A DNA stretch of 64,000 bases, taken from NCBI GenBank assembly GCA_021234155.1, contig JAJEKV010000013.1, positions 5,150,775 to 5,214,774 of the forward strand, written 5' to 3'. Below are positions 32,785 through 45,125 of the stretch, one piece after another. The notes under the pieces were generated by a model. That model was not told the DNA's origin. It saw only the letters and a list, made by a program, of their open reading frames with translations, and ran no database searches. Origin of the DNA: Isoetes taiwanensis. Taxonomy: Eukaryota > Streptophyta > Lycopodiopsida > Isoetales > Isoetaceae. A program made the position numbers and the translations under genes. The first letter of the stretch is position 1. Every line of letters starts with the position of its first letter.

Positions 32785-35415
32785 ACCTAGGCTCAAGCGT
32801 GCCAAGGTGGCTCAAACATGCCACCTAGGCTCCAACATGCCACGTAGGCTCGAACATGCCAGCTAGGCTCCAACATGCCACCCCACGGCTCCAACATGCC
32901 CACGTGGGCTCCAACATGCCACTTACCAACATGCCACCTGGGCTCAAGCGTGCCACCTGGCCTCAAGCGTACCACGTGGGCTCCAACATGCCACCTAGGC
33001 TCCACCATGCCAAGGTGGCTCCAACATGCCACCTAGGCTCAAGCGTGCCAAGGTGGCTTAAACATGCCACCTAGGCTCCAATGTGCCACCTTGGCTCCAA
33101 CATGCCACCTAGGCTCCAACATGCCACCTAGGCTCCAACATGCCACGTGGGCTCCAACATGGCACCTAGCATGCCACCTAGGCTCCAACATGCCACCTGG
33201 GCTCCAACATGCCACGTTCGCTCCAACATGCCAAGTTGGCTCCAACATGCCACCTAGGCTCCACCATGCAAAGGTGGCTCAATTATGCCACCTAGGCTCC
33301 AACATCCCACCAAGGCTTCAACATGCCAAGTAGGCTCCAACATGCCAACTAGGCTCCAACATGCCTCGTGAGCTCTAGCATGCCACCTAGGCTCCAACGT
33401 GCCACCTTGGCTCCAACATGCCACGTGGGCTCCAACATGCCACCTAGAATGCCACCTAGGCTCCAACATGCCACCTGGGCTCCAACATGCCACGTGAGCT
33501 CCAACATGCCAAGTTGGCTCCAACGTGCCACCTAGGCTCAAGCATGCCAAGGTGGCTCAAATATGCCACCTAGGCTCCAACATGCCACCTGGGCTCCAAC
33601 ATGCCAAGGTGGCTCCAACATGCCATTATCCGCTCAAGCGTGCCAAGGTGGCTAAAACATGCCACCTAGGCTCCAACATGCCACGTGAGCTCCAACATGC
33701 CACCTAGGCACCAACATGCCACATAGGCTCCAACATGCCAGCTAGGCTCCAACATGCCACGTAGGCTCCAACATGCCAACTAGGCTCCAACATGCCTCGT
33801 GAGCTCTAGCATGCCACCTAGGCTCCAACGTGCCACCTAGGCTCCAACATGCCACCTAGGCTCCAACATGCCAAGGTGCCTCCAACATGCCACCTAGGCT
33901 CAAGCGTGCCAAGGTGGCTCAAACATGCCACCTAGGCTCCAACGTGCCACGTAGGCTCCAACATGCCAGCTTGCCACGTGGGCTCCAACATGCCATGCCA
34001 CATGCCAGGCATGCATGCCACCTAGGCTCCAACATGCCACACGGGCTCAAAGCGTGCCACGTGAGCTCCAACATGCCACCTAGGCTCCAACATGCCAACT
34101 AGGCTCCAACATGCCTCGTGAGCTCTAGCATGCCACCTAGGCTCCAACGTGCCACCTTGGCCCCAACATGCCACGTGGGCTCCAACATGTCACCTAGCAT
34201 GCCAACATGCCACCTAGCATGCCACCTAGGCTGCAACATGCCACCTGGGCTCCAACATGCCACGTGAGCTCCAACATGCCAAGTTGGCTCCAACGTGCCA
34301 CCTAGGCTCAAGCATGCCAAGGTGGCTCAAATATGCCACCTAGGCTCCAACATGCCACCACATATGGCTTCAACATGCCACGTAGGCTCCATTAGTCAAA
34401 CATGCCACCTAGGCCCAACATGCCAACTTGGCTCCAACATGCCACGTCAGCTCCAACATGCCTCGTGAGCTCTAGCATGCCACCCAGGGCTCCAACGCTC
34501 CAATGTGCCACCTAGGCTCCAATGTGCCACCTAGGCTCCAACATGCCAAGGTGGCTCCAACATGCCACCTAGGCACAAGCATGCCAAGGTGGCTCAAATA
34601 TACCACCACCATCGGCTCCAACATGCCACACAGGCTTCCAACATGCCAACATGCCAAGTGGCTCAAACATGCCACCTAGGCTCCAACATGCCCCTAAACA
34701 TGCCACCTGTCAAGGTGGCTCCAACATGCCACCTAGGCTCCAACATGCCAAGGTGGCTCCAACATGCCACCTAGGCTCCAACATGCCACCTAGGCTCCAA
34801 CATGCCACCCACGCCTCCAACATGCCACCTAGCATGCCACCTCATGCAACACAGGCTCCAACATGCCACGTGAGCTCTAACATGCCACCTAGGCTCCAAC
34901 ATGCCACCTACGCTCCAACATGCCACCAAGGCTCCAACATGGGTGGCTCCAACATGCCACCTAGGCTCCAACATGCCAAGGTGGCTCCAACATGCCACCT
35001 AGGCTCCAACATGCCACCTAGGCTCCAACATGCCACCCGGGGCTCCAATGCCACCTATGCCACCTAGGCTCCAACATGCCACCGGCTCCAACATGCCAAA
35101 CATGCCACAAAGGCTCCAACATGCCAAGTTGGCTCCAACGTGCCACCTAGGCTCAAGCATGCCAAGGTGGCTCAAATATGCCACCTAGGCTCCATCATGC
35201 CACCAAGGCTTCAACATGCCACGCCCAACATGCCAAGGTGGCTCCAACATGCCACCTAGGCTCCAACATGCCAAGGTGGCTCCAACATGCCACCTAGGCT
35301 CCAACATGCCACCTACGCTCCAACATGACACGTGGGCTCGAACGTGCCCCGTGGGCTCCAACATGCCGGGATGGCTTAGGACATGCCACGTGGGCTCCAA
35401 ATGCCACCTAGGCCC
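32785..35415. repeat. 19-bp minisatellite array 3, inverted right arm of the palindrome
   Basis: The units are the reverse complement of arrays 1 and 2 (CCACCTAGGCTCCAACATG), about 138 units. The boundary with the 0.8-kb units (AAGTTTCGTGGGC..AACATGCC) mirrors the left arm boundary at 29450. Confidence 0.93.
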
Positions 35416-36530
35416 GGGAACTGTTCTTAAGGTTCATCCTCTCTTTCAAACTTTACTGTTGTGTCATGAGTTACAAAACCGGGACACCTAAAAATCGGGA
35501 CACTTGCAACATGTTAGGCGAGACAACATTACTATGTGGCGAGCTTGTGCATATTGCCCTCTTCTTTTTTTTCAGCGAAGGCGGGGGGAGATCGATGCAT
35601 TATTTCATGGGATGTGGCGGATGGTGGGCGGGATCAACTACGATTATGGTTGGTTCCAACTTCACTTGGGTATCGCACCCATTGAAGCGGCATAATATTT
35701 GCTACCGCTTTCAATGATCAATGGGGCTAACGGCGTCGACTTCTTGTTCACATTCACATTTTCAATGCTATATTTGCCACAATAATGGCTTGTAACATTG
35801 GTCCACCTTCATGATTTGTTCATAACAACAACATGCTAGTTCGGTGACACATTAGGGTTTTAAGCACAATGTTGAGGTAACACATTAGGGTGTAAGTGCA
35901 TGGGGTAAAATTATTAATTTCTTATAACCATTGAACCATGCGGCATTTCCACCTTGCGTGAGCGGTCCGCGAGTCCGCCCACCCAAATCAAATTATCCGA
36001 AATTATTGTGGAGGGGCGGAGGAATGAATGATCGGGCGGCGTACATCCGGGAGATGGGTTCGATTGGGTCAGGGGATTCCACAGTTCTTTCTCCATTTCC
36101 TACTCCTTCTCCTCCACTTCCTCCAGACCTACGAAAATCACGGCTGATGGCTCAATCCGGGTTTCTCAAGCGAAATTCAAATCTTGGGTTTGGGATAAGA
36201 TTTTTGAACATATTGCGGGCATGTTTGCGGGGGAGGATTGGGAGGATGATCGAAAAGATCATCGAGGCAAGCTTTAGAGAAGGGAAGAGTTAATGGAATG
36301 GCCTTCTTAAGGCTCAAACTTGAGCATTGGATGCAGATTCACAGGGCTGCCGTTCCAATAGGCATTGCCCGGTTCTTTGGTGGGAATAGCCGAGGAGATT
36401 TCGGACCGAAAAGCCGCGCCCCCATCTGTGCAAGGGCCTTCGGCATGTCCAAAAACATCAACCCGGTGTCACGACAAGCTGGCTCATCTTCTGAGGCCGT
36501 TTTGATGCGGTTAGACTCTAGCAAATAACG
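35416..36530 (+). pseudogene. Exon-like blocks right of the palindrome, unrecognised
   Basis: An acceptor with a strong pyrimidine tract (TCTTTTTTTTCAG) precedes a block at 35577-35695 that ends YDYGWFQLHLGIAPIEAA and a stop, as a last exon would. A second open region lies at 36024-36528 with frameshifts. I do not recognise the proteins. They could be captured host exons or transposon genes. Confidence 0.35.
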
Positions 36531-37675
36531 ACCTTTCTATCGATCCAAAACTCATTTACGGCAAAGGGGCGAAAGGGGCTACACTCATTTGGATTTAAAA
36601 GAGATGTGGGTATGATGAGCGAGTGGAGCATTGCTTGAACAATTTGGGCGTAATCCGGAAGTTAGGCGGACAAACACTTCCCCATTTATGATGAAGTGAA
36701 TTTTAGCAAGGACAACGTGGAGGAGAGAAACTTGAGGGCTAACGTGGCTGAAGAGATACTTGCAAGCGGTTCTCTCAAGGCTACGTGAAGTTCGGGATGG
36801 ATGCTCTCATTTGCCTAGCCGAGTTAAGTTGCCGCAGGGTAACTGGATTCTTTGGATTATTTTTTAACTTTCTTTAAGTTGCTAGTGCCCGTGATTCTGA
36901 GGTGAAAGTGTTAGTAGGTTACTCTTTGTTTCGAGCATTACATTACTATAAAAGTTTCCTGTCTTTTGAGTTCAGATCTAGAATGAGTTGCTACAGATTA
37001 CAAATAGGTTACTCTTTATTTCGCGCATAGTAAAGTTTTCCTATTTTTAACTCCGGATCTAGAATGTGGGATGTTGTAACTTTGTGTGTACCAAACTTTG
37101 GGAGTATGAAATGTTTGCCCTCAATGGGTTCCTCAAAGTGCTCCATACTTTTCCCTCAATCCATTCATGGCCAGATCCGGGGTTCCATTCTTGAGGTTTA
37201 GGTTTTCATTGCCAAAGATAAGATCTAGACCGGGGCTTTCTTTTTAGTTGGGGCCGAAGATTGAGTACATGTACGGAGGTCCAACAACTTGATCCTATTT
37301 TGCTTGCAAATTCCGCTTCTAGTTGTTAAACTATCTTGCCATTTATTACGTATAATTCAATAGTGGTTGATTGAATCATGCAAAGACTATTTACCTCGCC
37401 TAATGAATGGGCTAAAAACTTCCATAAAATCAGAAAAAGGGGCTGACCAAAAAATGAGCAATCACAATTGTATTAATTCTTTGATGCTTGCTAAATATCG
37501 ATACTTCCTTTTCTTCCTCTTTTAATTCTTGAGGATTTCGACATACTTGCGATAAGAGGGCTCGGCTCAAGGACATGCTCAAGAAGCGGAGGCCTCAAAG
37601 AAATTATGACTTTGGTGAAACCATCGTCTTCCTCGTTGGAACTTCGGCGATTGTTCGAGCTAAAGGGAGCTGAAA
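36531..37675. other. Interior of transposon B, no gene seen
   Basis: Two short similar blocks near 36940-36990 and 37010-37060 share RGTTACTCTTTRTTTCGMGCAT and TCAGATCTAGAATG-like sequence. Otherwise nothing is recognised. Confidence 0.4.
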
Positions 37676-37689
37676 TTACGTGATCGCGT

Positions 37690-39285
37690 GTATCTTTGCG
37701 TTGCAAAAGAGAGAGAAATACTATGAGGACCTCACCGATCACGTTGGGACTGCCATTGTACATGGTATTGCTGTGGGGGATGGTATGCGCAAGCTCGAAG
37801 TAATCGTCAAGACGATTGTCACTCCAGAAGACACATTGCAAACAATGTTTGTCCCGGGGCTAAACATACCGCTTTCTAATCTGGAAGTAGAGGTAAATTG
37901 ATTGCGCACGTGCTTCATTTTCTGTGATTGGTCATTGAAATTAGTATTTACAATCGAGGTTGTCTTAAATTTACTTTCTGAATCGTTGTTTCAGTAGATA
38001 TTTGCATTTTCTTGTCATTTACATTCTTTGGACATTTATCCAATAGGAGAAGGTCATCTGGCCGGAGTGTATGACAGATTTGAATGGGGAAGTCCTTGCA
38101 CGAACAGGGGGGAGACGGAAGGTAGTAGTTCAATTCTGCAACTTTGTGTGGTCTGCTCATTTTAACATGTTCTCTTTCTACCAGAGGGCAAGGAGGCTAA
38201 GTGCTGGTTTTACTTGGGCGGGCATCAACGGCCCGCCGAGGAACAAGCCGTGCAATCCCCTGTGGTAGGTACCTTGGCACATTCAGAACTTGTTTTGTTT
38301 CTGTTTTCCAAATCGAAGGACGTGCAGGCTCTAGCAGCTGGCGTGAAGGTTGTAGCAGCGGAAATTCCGTCAACGCCACTACTTCAAGTGGACATTACGA
38401 ACCCTGACCTGCAGGTTGAAGTTCTGGATGGCGGGCTGGGAGGATTGGCAAGAAGGCCTGCAACTAGGTCAACTCCACATGAACAACATGCTGGTAGCGA
38501 CAAGGAGGACGAAGCTGCAGAGGACGTAAGTTGTAGAATTAGTGCTTCGTTATAATGCGTTTTGTTGCAACATTATTTTCTAATGCCTCACTGATGACAG
38601 GATGACGATGACAAGTTCCACAAAGGGGACAACATCATTCTTATGAATGAAGATGGAGAGAAGGTCGCCGCGGAGGCAGTCAAGTCACACGAGGGGGAGT
38701 TAGAGATACTTATCCAAGGGGTCCGCGGATAAAAGCGGGACCTGATATCATCAAAGCGATGGTTGCCTATCCTCCAAAGCATATTACACAGTCTCCCAAA
38801 TTGGTACGTCCTTTCTAGTTAAACTAGGTCGCAATAGTGTTTAAACATGAATTTTAATGGGAGCTCTAGGTTAAGATGCTTGTTTCTAGCGATCATGATT
38901 TTAATTCTAGCTTTTTTGTTACGATTTGCAAAAGGTAATCAGCTTTAATACTTTCTTCACAAAGCGCCAAATGGGGCCGAAGATGAGGAAGAGTCACGAT
39001 ATCGGTCTATCATCTTCCAAAAACATGGAAGAATAAGGCTGCGGCGAGTCCATGATTTAAGAAATCTTGCCCGGTTTGTCCTTCAAGATAGGCTTTTCGG
39101 CCAACGGGATCATGTCCTACATACGGGAGAAGCATGATGGCAAGTTCCACCTGAAAAACATCAAGATAGGCGAGCTCACGCGACGAGTTAGTGGAGCAAT
39201 GCTTGAGTTGCGTGTCTTTGCTTTCGTTAGGACAGATGCATGGGATGGCAGCAAATTTGAGGACAGCCAGCTTCTCCTTATGTAG
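37690..39285 (+). pseudogene. Spliced gene in transposon B, possible CACTA ORF2-like product
   Basis: Four consecutive exons share phase 0 and consensus sites: an exon ending 37892 (GAG/GTAAAT), 38047-38121 (AATAG/GAG to AAG/GTAGTA), 38187-38264 and 38319-38525 (GAC/GTAAGT). A fifth at 38601-38803 (GACAG/GAT to TTG/GTACGT) has an in-frame stop near 38728. The product would contain RKLEVIVKTIVTPEDTL followed by EKVIWPECM, then an acidic tail and the segment NEDGEKVAAEAVKS. The V-x-V...WP pattern and the DG-KVA segment loosely recall the C-terminal part of plant CACTA second-ORF proteins (inference). The frame at 39067-39285 may be the last exon. Confidence 0.45.
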
Positions 39286-41159
39286 CTTTTATGTTACCCA
39301 TTCTCCTGATTTAGCTTTCATCTTCTGATCACAATACTCTCTGAACTAGTGATTAAGCACATAATCTTATGTGACATGCTACTTCTTTTTGTTTTTTGAA
39401 CTTCTAAACCTTTGTGACTTCTGTTTCTGATCTTCTAAGATCTATAGCAGTCTGGATAATATATGCTTTGAATTTGTAACAGTTCGGATAATAGATGCTT
39501 TGAATTATGTAGATTCGGATAATAGATGCTTTGAATTATATATAAATCATCCCCAAATATCCATCCAAGGTCATTTTGAACTTCAAACTTCAGTAACCAA
39601 ACAGAAAAAATCTCGTTTAACTTAAAAATTAGTTGAGTATTACTCTGTTTTTTTTATATGGTTACGTAAGTAGCCATCCATATTAGGCTTACTTGTTGGC
39701 ATAGGCTTCGCCAAGCAGACAAACATTTGGAAGGCGCAAGACCGTGTAATGAGGACTTCATCCTTGCTTTAGAAATCTACAAAAAAATCTGCTTTGCTTT
39801 TGTTATTGACCATTGCTATTTACTAGGGCCTGCTTCGATTGTGAAGGAATTTCTTGACTAGGTACCCGGACCAAAACATTTTCCTCCACGACTTCTTCTA
39901 TTCGGTATTTATCGCTTTATGGTTTTTATAGTTCTCTACCATGTCTCAAGTTATCAAGTTTAATGAAGTTTATTGGATTATAGCTGCAGGGATGGCGTCT
40001 GCGATGCCCAGTTCGCAAGTGTTCTCATTTGTAGAGTTGGCAGCAAGATGCAAGTTGAGCGACCAAGTCTACATTGAGAAAACTTGCGGTTGGATTCAGC
40101 GGCGCCATCCACCCCAACTATAATCCAAAGATAACATTAATTGTTGCAGAGAAACGTCCTCATACATGTTCAGTGCACGGGCAAGTGAAATCTTTTGTTT
40201 CTCATAGCCAGGTGTTCATCAAAGCCAGGTAAAATTTTTAGTTTCTGTTCTGTATATGCACTCTCAAATTGCTTAGAAATGTGGTGCAATTTCATCCAGG
40301 AACAATCATGGATCACGGTCCATTTGTATGTCATCCCCAAAACTATGAGTTCAAATCTTTGGGGTTATTGTAAGTGATATGCTTTTAATTATCGAAATCT
40401 GACGACAATAGATATGATTAATGTGCACACATGAACTGCGGGGAACAACCGAGACCAGCATACTACGTTGTTTTAATGGATGACATCGGTTCGGACATTG
40501 ATGCTAGAGCATTTCAGCATGTATTACAGGTACGCATGAGATTACTTCTGGGCTGATTTTGCAGAGAGCCATGAGTTAATAGTTTCCCATTCTAACAGGC
40601 ATGCTTAGGCCACAACTCTTGATCCAAAGGGTTGTCATTTGCACTTGATCGTTTAGTTTTGTATTAAGCGGTGGGAAGAAAAAGTAAGCTCGTGAATTAT
40701 GTGTATGCGCACTTACCTGCCACTAAGGCAACCAATATTTCTGGATATGACGGCCTACCAGAATCTGCATCTTCACTTTGGAGGTAGAAGGAACACTATC
40801 GGCCGAGGTCAGGATCAAAGGCTCGCATGAGAAGATGCTCCACGGTCTCTTTTTGGTAATGCTCTATCGACAAAGACAATCATAATGTAAATTATGGGCA
40901 GTTGTGCTCTATGCATCTTGTGTTCACTTTTCGTTCCATAATATAAAAGATTTGTTCATATTGTCTCTTGCTGTAATTAAGAATGTATGATAGAATATAT
41001 GTTTAGGAGGCAGAGACAACAAATTAAAATGCTGCACCAAGAAATATGCAACAATATCTAAAAGTGAGAAGAATACAATACTAAGAAACACGTGTAGAAG
41101 AAAAGAAAAACATTAGACCTTTCACACAGAAACTGTGAGAAACATCACATACTTTAAAT
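39286..41159. other. AT-rich interior of transposon B, no gene seen
   Basis: Only short open frames are present. A small tandem repeat of TCGGATAATAGATGCTTTGAATT lies at about 39453-39540 (three copies). Confidence 0.5.
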
Positions 41160-42111
41160 AGAAACCCTTGAAACCACAATGCTTTTTAGATGGGACATTG
41201 TGTAGTATTACCTTATTCACATGTCTAAAACAAGAATATTATATCTGTAGCTTTATTTCAGGTATTGTAAACAGGTTTTCCACGTATAAAACAACATGCT
41301 CTTTAAAGGACATCACTGTTTCTCCACCTATTGCTTTTCTAAATGTTACATGTCTAAATGCATAAAACAACCAAACAGGATTCTTTTGGACTGTTGGAAA
41401 GCCATATAGCAACGTGTTTCTTCTCAAATAAAATTGTTTCTCTACACATTGAGTTCACAAAAATGACATGTCTCAAATGCCTAAAAGAACAATATTCAAC
41501 TCTATAGTTTTCTTTTGGGTGTTGTAAATTGGTCCAAAAAGTATAGAACAACATGTTTAATTTAGATATAGCAATGCATACAAAATTGTTCCTCTACATA
41601 TTGAGTTACTAAAAAGTACACGTCTCAAATGCCTAAAACAACAATATACAACCCTATAATTTTTTTTTGGCTATTGTAAATTGGCTCAAAAAATATAGAA
41701 CAACTAGTGTACTTTGGAGATAACAATACATGGTTTATGCAAAAAAGTGGTGTTTTTTCCCTTCTCCTACATGTGGCTATTTCTTTAGTCTTTTATTTAT
41801 AGTGTTGATATTAAGTGGTCCACATGTATAAATGCTTAAACCTACATCTGTTATTTTGAAGACAAACAACACCTAGAACCTCATAAAACCACATTACATA
41901 AAAACAACACATGGATAAAAAGTAGCAAAAATATTTGCGCCAATTTTCCACGTGTAGACCTTTTCTTCCAAAAAAACCACTGTCCCTTTGTGCAAATCCG
42001 GATAAACGGGCCACGTGGTCTTTTAGGACCATTTTGGTGTTGTTTTTGGCATAAAACAACACTTCCGTACAACAAAAAAACAACTGTGGACCAAAAATCG
42101 GGGTCAGTGTG
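41160..42111. repeat. Right subterminal repeats and TIR of transposon B
   Basis: About three units of 120-155 bp (near 41310, 41430 and 41586) contain TTGTTYCTCYACAYATTGAG, ACATGTCTCAAATGCCTAAAA and TATTGTAAATTGG. The last 27 bp are the TIR. ACATGTCT recurs here and in the left subterminal array although the rest of the units differ, as expected if both ends bind one transposase. Confidence 0.75.
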
Positions 42112-42692
42112 TCCCGCAGTGATTCGACAGCCTCGTGAATGGAAGACTGGGCTGAAAGAGATGTCTGCAAATCATTAATTTGAGCCATTTGTAATTGCAG
42201 GGATTGAAGGACCTGAGGCAATAAGAGTTCATATTGGGAGGGAGGCGCCACCGATGGGGCAGGTGGTGGAAAAGAAAACAATGGCGGAGGTGCTATACTT
42301 GAAGTTGCATGAGCAGGAGTGGCCATGGGGGGAAAACCAACGGGTGGAGGAGGAGGAGCAGGAGTAGCAGTGGGCATAGCCGAAGAGGGAACAAAAGGCG
42401 GGACTGGAGGTGCGGGAATATTCAACGGGGGTGTGGAAAAAAATGTTGAGGTTGTAAAGGTACCCCCAAATGGATTCGAGGAGGAAGAGGGGCCCAAGTT
42501 GCCCAAAGAACCCAAGGGAGCAGCTGTACTTGGGAGAACAGGTGGAGGAGCTGCGGGAGAAGAACGCGCCCGCCCGATGCCCGCGGGTGCCTGAGTGGCA
42601 ATACGTTTCCCCCGACGTGCCGCCGCAACCCCCCGCGTACGCATGGGGGCATCTGGACCAGAGTGCAACCCAGACTGGTTGGCATCAGTCAT
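42112..42692 (-). CDS. gag of the YR element, N-terminal part
   Basis: It starts at ATG 42692 (MTDANQSGLHSG). A basic stretch (AAARRGKR) is followed by long Pro/Ala/Ser-rich sequence and a predicted coil (LLPQVLQSLQLQMAQINDLQ) before the insertion point. At 42112 the natural frame runs into the TIR of transposon B. The remaining gag, with the zinc knuckle, is at 18756-19344. Open translation beyond 42112 is transposon sequence, not gag. Confidence 0.85.
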
Positions 42693-42869
42693 CCTGAAAC
42701 AAAAAACCCCTTAGAACCGACAAGAAATCAGAAAAATGGGAACCGAGAAGACCAAGGGATAAAATTTGCAAAATCTTCTTTATTTCCAACACAAACAATA
42801 ACAAAAGCACCGAGGTGCAAACCAAAAAATGACAACTGTTTGGCTAAAACAGGGCCAGAGGACCAGTCT

Positions 42870-43515
42870 CTACAATGGAGTTTCTCTATGTGGGTACCAG
42901 GGTGCCATCACATCCGGGCCTGAACCGGAGACAAGAGTGCAAGAGGGGTCGGTGAAGAAACGCCAAGGAAAGATAGGATACAGAGCCGAAAATGGGGCAA
43001 AACGAGGCAACTCAGATCTCCAACCTCGGGCATAGGAGAAACGTAGCATGCAATCGCGTAGAACAGCTGCAAACTGGAACCTAAACAGCACGTGGCCACT
43101 TCGGCCCCACCAATGCAAAGCAGCAACCAAATCCCCTAGACAAAAATACACCACATTAGGAACCTCCAGCTCAAAAGTTAGTTCCGAGCTGATGGGGTCG
43201 CGGTAATAATCAACGCCAAGATCCACCTGGTCGATGGCATCATCCAGATAAGAGGAGAACCAAAGGCAATCCGACATAAATGTCAAAGAAGAGGAAGATG
43301 TCGGGGGCAGCCGATCAAGGGACCAAAACAAGTGATTGAGGTTAAAAGCAACACAAAGATTAGGGTCATGGCCATCAAATAGAAAAGGTAGGAAAAGTGC
43401 TGGGTCAGATGGAACAGGGACATTGGGCGGTATGACAGGAGGCAAAGGAGGGGGGTACGTTCGGTATCAGTGGTGGGCAGAGTAAAGCTCCGAAGAGTAG
43501 ATTGAGCACACATGG
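42870..43515 (-). CDS. Accessory ORF of the YR element, about 215 aa
   Basis: This frame lies between the 5' repeat and gag. A good ATG at 43515 (MCAQSTLRSFTLPTTDTERT) leads into a C6 run, after which the frame changes by one base. The downstream part is open for 190 codons. It contains ALFLPFLFDGHDPNLCVAF, LDDAIDQVDLGVDYYRDPIS and CLGDLVAALHWWGRSGHVLF. I do not recognise the family. Its length and balanced composition in a low-complexity surrounding suggest a real protein. The C6 slip could be mutation, sequencing error or programmed frameshift. Confidence 0.55.
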
Positions 43516-44912
43516 TCACTGAAAGAAGAAAAGGGGGGTAAGAACCACATGAACAACCGAAAAAACTTATTGGAAAACAACATAGGAAGGAAAAACCAAC
43601 CAACCAACAAAAGAAACACACCAATGACAACCACGGCGAAAAAGAAAACGAGTCGAAACAAATCCCAAAAAACCGACCCTATCTAGGCAAACAAAAACCC
43701 CACAGACCGTTATGAGAAAACGAGCAAAATGGCAATTGTCCATACATAGGCTTAAGAATATAATATCGTAAAACAAAAAGGCAAGACACTTAGCACAACA
43801 AATTCGAATAAAGAGACAAGGAGGGGGAAGTTGATGCCGCGAAAAACCAATGCATGAATGCCAGTCATAGGTTTTCCATAGTAAAGTATTATAGTGAACA
43901 CAATGATAAATGCGTATGCAAAAAAGGTCATGAGATCATACACACAACTGGAAAAAAAAAACAAGACCAAACCCTACCTAACAATCCACATGCACCATCG
44001 AACTTGAAAAAAAAAAAAAAAAAAAACCAACATCACTACCTTACCTCACAAAAAAGATAAAAACAAAACCACGCCATAGACAAGAAACAGACCATAGAAA
44101 ACAAAACTCAAAAACCTATCTAAGAAAAAGTAAAAGAAAACACGAAGAAAGGGGGGGAAGGGCAACGGGATACAGGGACCCGGGACAACCCGACTTCGTC
44201 GGGACACTCCGACCCGGTATCCCCTGCGAAATTACAGGGCCAGATCCGGCGGCCGACGGGAGCAGGGAAAAACCCAACCGGGGACTCCGGCCATGAGCAG
44301 ACTCGGACTGGGGTTTGCAGAGGGATGAGAGGGGACGAAACCCTGCTTGGAAAGGAGCAGCCGGAACCAGGATGGATGGCAGAAAGCATGGCGAATCCAA
44401 CCAGAACAGATGAACAGACCCTAATAGGAATAGGAAGGCTCTAAACAATAGACAGATCGCAGGTAAGCATCCTAGATCGCAGGTAAGCATCCTGTTGCCA
44501 GTCAAAAAAGAAGAGCAGAATCAGATTAAAATAGAATCATGATAAAAGCAGGAGGAATATGGCGAAATCGAATCAAGAAGGACAGCAGAGGGCGAGCTAG
44601 AACCGATAGAGCAGACAATAGAAACCCTGGCGAATCAGAAAAAATTAGGAACGGACAGAGTAGACGATCATGGCTGAGCAGAAAAGGATGGGGCAGATAG
44701 CGGACAGAGAGGAGCAGAAGGGTCAGCAATCTAACACAGAATAGACTAGGACAAAGAAAACCTGAGAGAACAAGCCAAGCATGCGTCAATGCCCATTAGT
44801 TTTAGGGGATCGGGCTGCAAGAATACCGGATGTTTTAAAACGGCTGGCAATTCGAGTCCAACTTTCCGAGCAGCAGAGAGCAAGACTAATGAAAAAAATA
44901 GGCTTGTAGGGT
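43516..44912. other. 5' leader of the YR element
   Basis: This sequence between A1 and the accessory ORF is purine-rich on plus (pyrimidine-rich on the element strand). A minus-strand frame at 44116-44505 is Pro/Leu/Ser-rich and not convincing. An 18-bp tandem unit CTAGATCGCAGGTAAGCATC occurs at about 44454-44492. Confidence 0.45.
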
Positions 44913-45125
44913 AACACTGGAACAAAGAGAATTCAGCTCAAGGGAAACACCGATGAGAATTGCTTGGCAGCTACCAGAATATATAGCAGACAGAGCTAAA
45001 GAAATCATGGGTCAAAGAAAGCTCAGGCTAAAGATGACTCCTACGTCCAAAATAGCATGACGCCAAAACAGACGTCCCTTTCCCCAGAATGATGGTTCTC
45101 TTCTATATAAGAAGAGAACCATAGC
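44913..45125. repeat. A1, 5' terminal repeat of the YR element
   Basis: 213 bp match A2 (14052-14264) with one difference seen. It includes the 31-bp palindrome at 45092-45122 and ends three bases later at the ATT shared with the host (45126-45128). Confidence 0.93.

Larger units (their letters stand above)
19345..42111. mobile_element. 22.8-kb CACTA-like DNA transposon B (layer 4)
   Basis: The ends are imperfect 27-bp inverted repeats: CACACTCACCCCGGTTTTTG at 19345 and the inverted CACACTGACCCCGATTTTTG ending at 42111. The duplicated target is 3 bp: TCC at 19342-19344 and at 42112-42114. Three-bp duplications, CAC-type termini and long subterminal repeat arrays are the marks of the CACTA (En/Spm) superfamily. 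The target is the YR-element gag, whose frame is restored by exact excision. Inside are repeat arrays at each end, degenerate exon blocks, and a 7-kb minisatellite palindrome. No intact transposase was recognised, so it is probably non-autonomous or decayed. A Plavaka-like subgroup is possible. Confidence 0.87.

Noticed and set aside
32785-35415. CRISPR-like array
   Set aside because: There are no unique spacers of constant length; adjacent 19-bp units are all variants of each other, and the context is a plant transposon.
41811-42111. C-terminal third of the open frame starting at 42692
   Set aside because: Beyond 42112 the translation runs through the CACTA-like TIR and subterminal sequence; the true gag continuation is at 19344.
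44116-44505. 129-codon frame in the YR element leader
   Set aside because: Leu/Pro/Ser-rich low-complexity translation of a pyrimidine-rich leader, with no recognisable domain.
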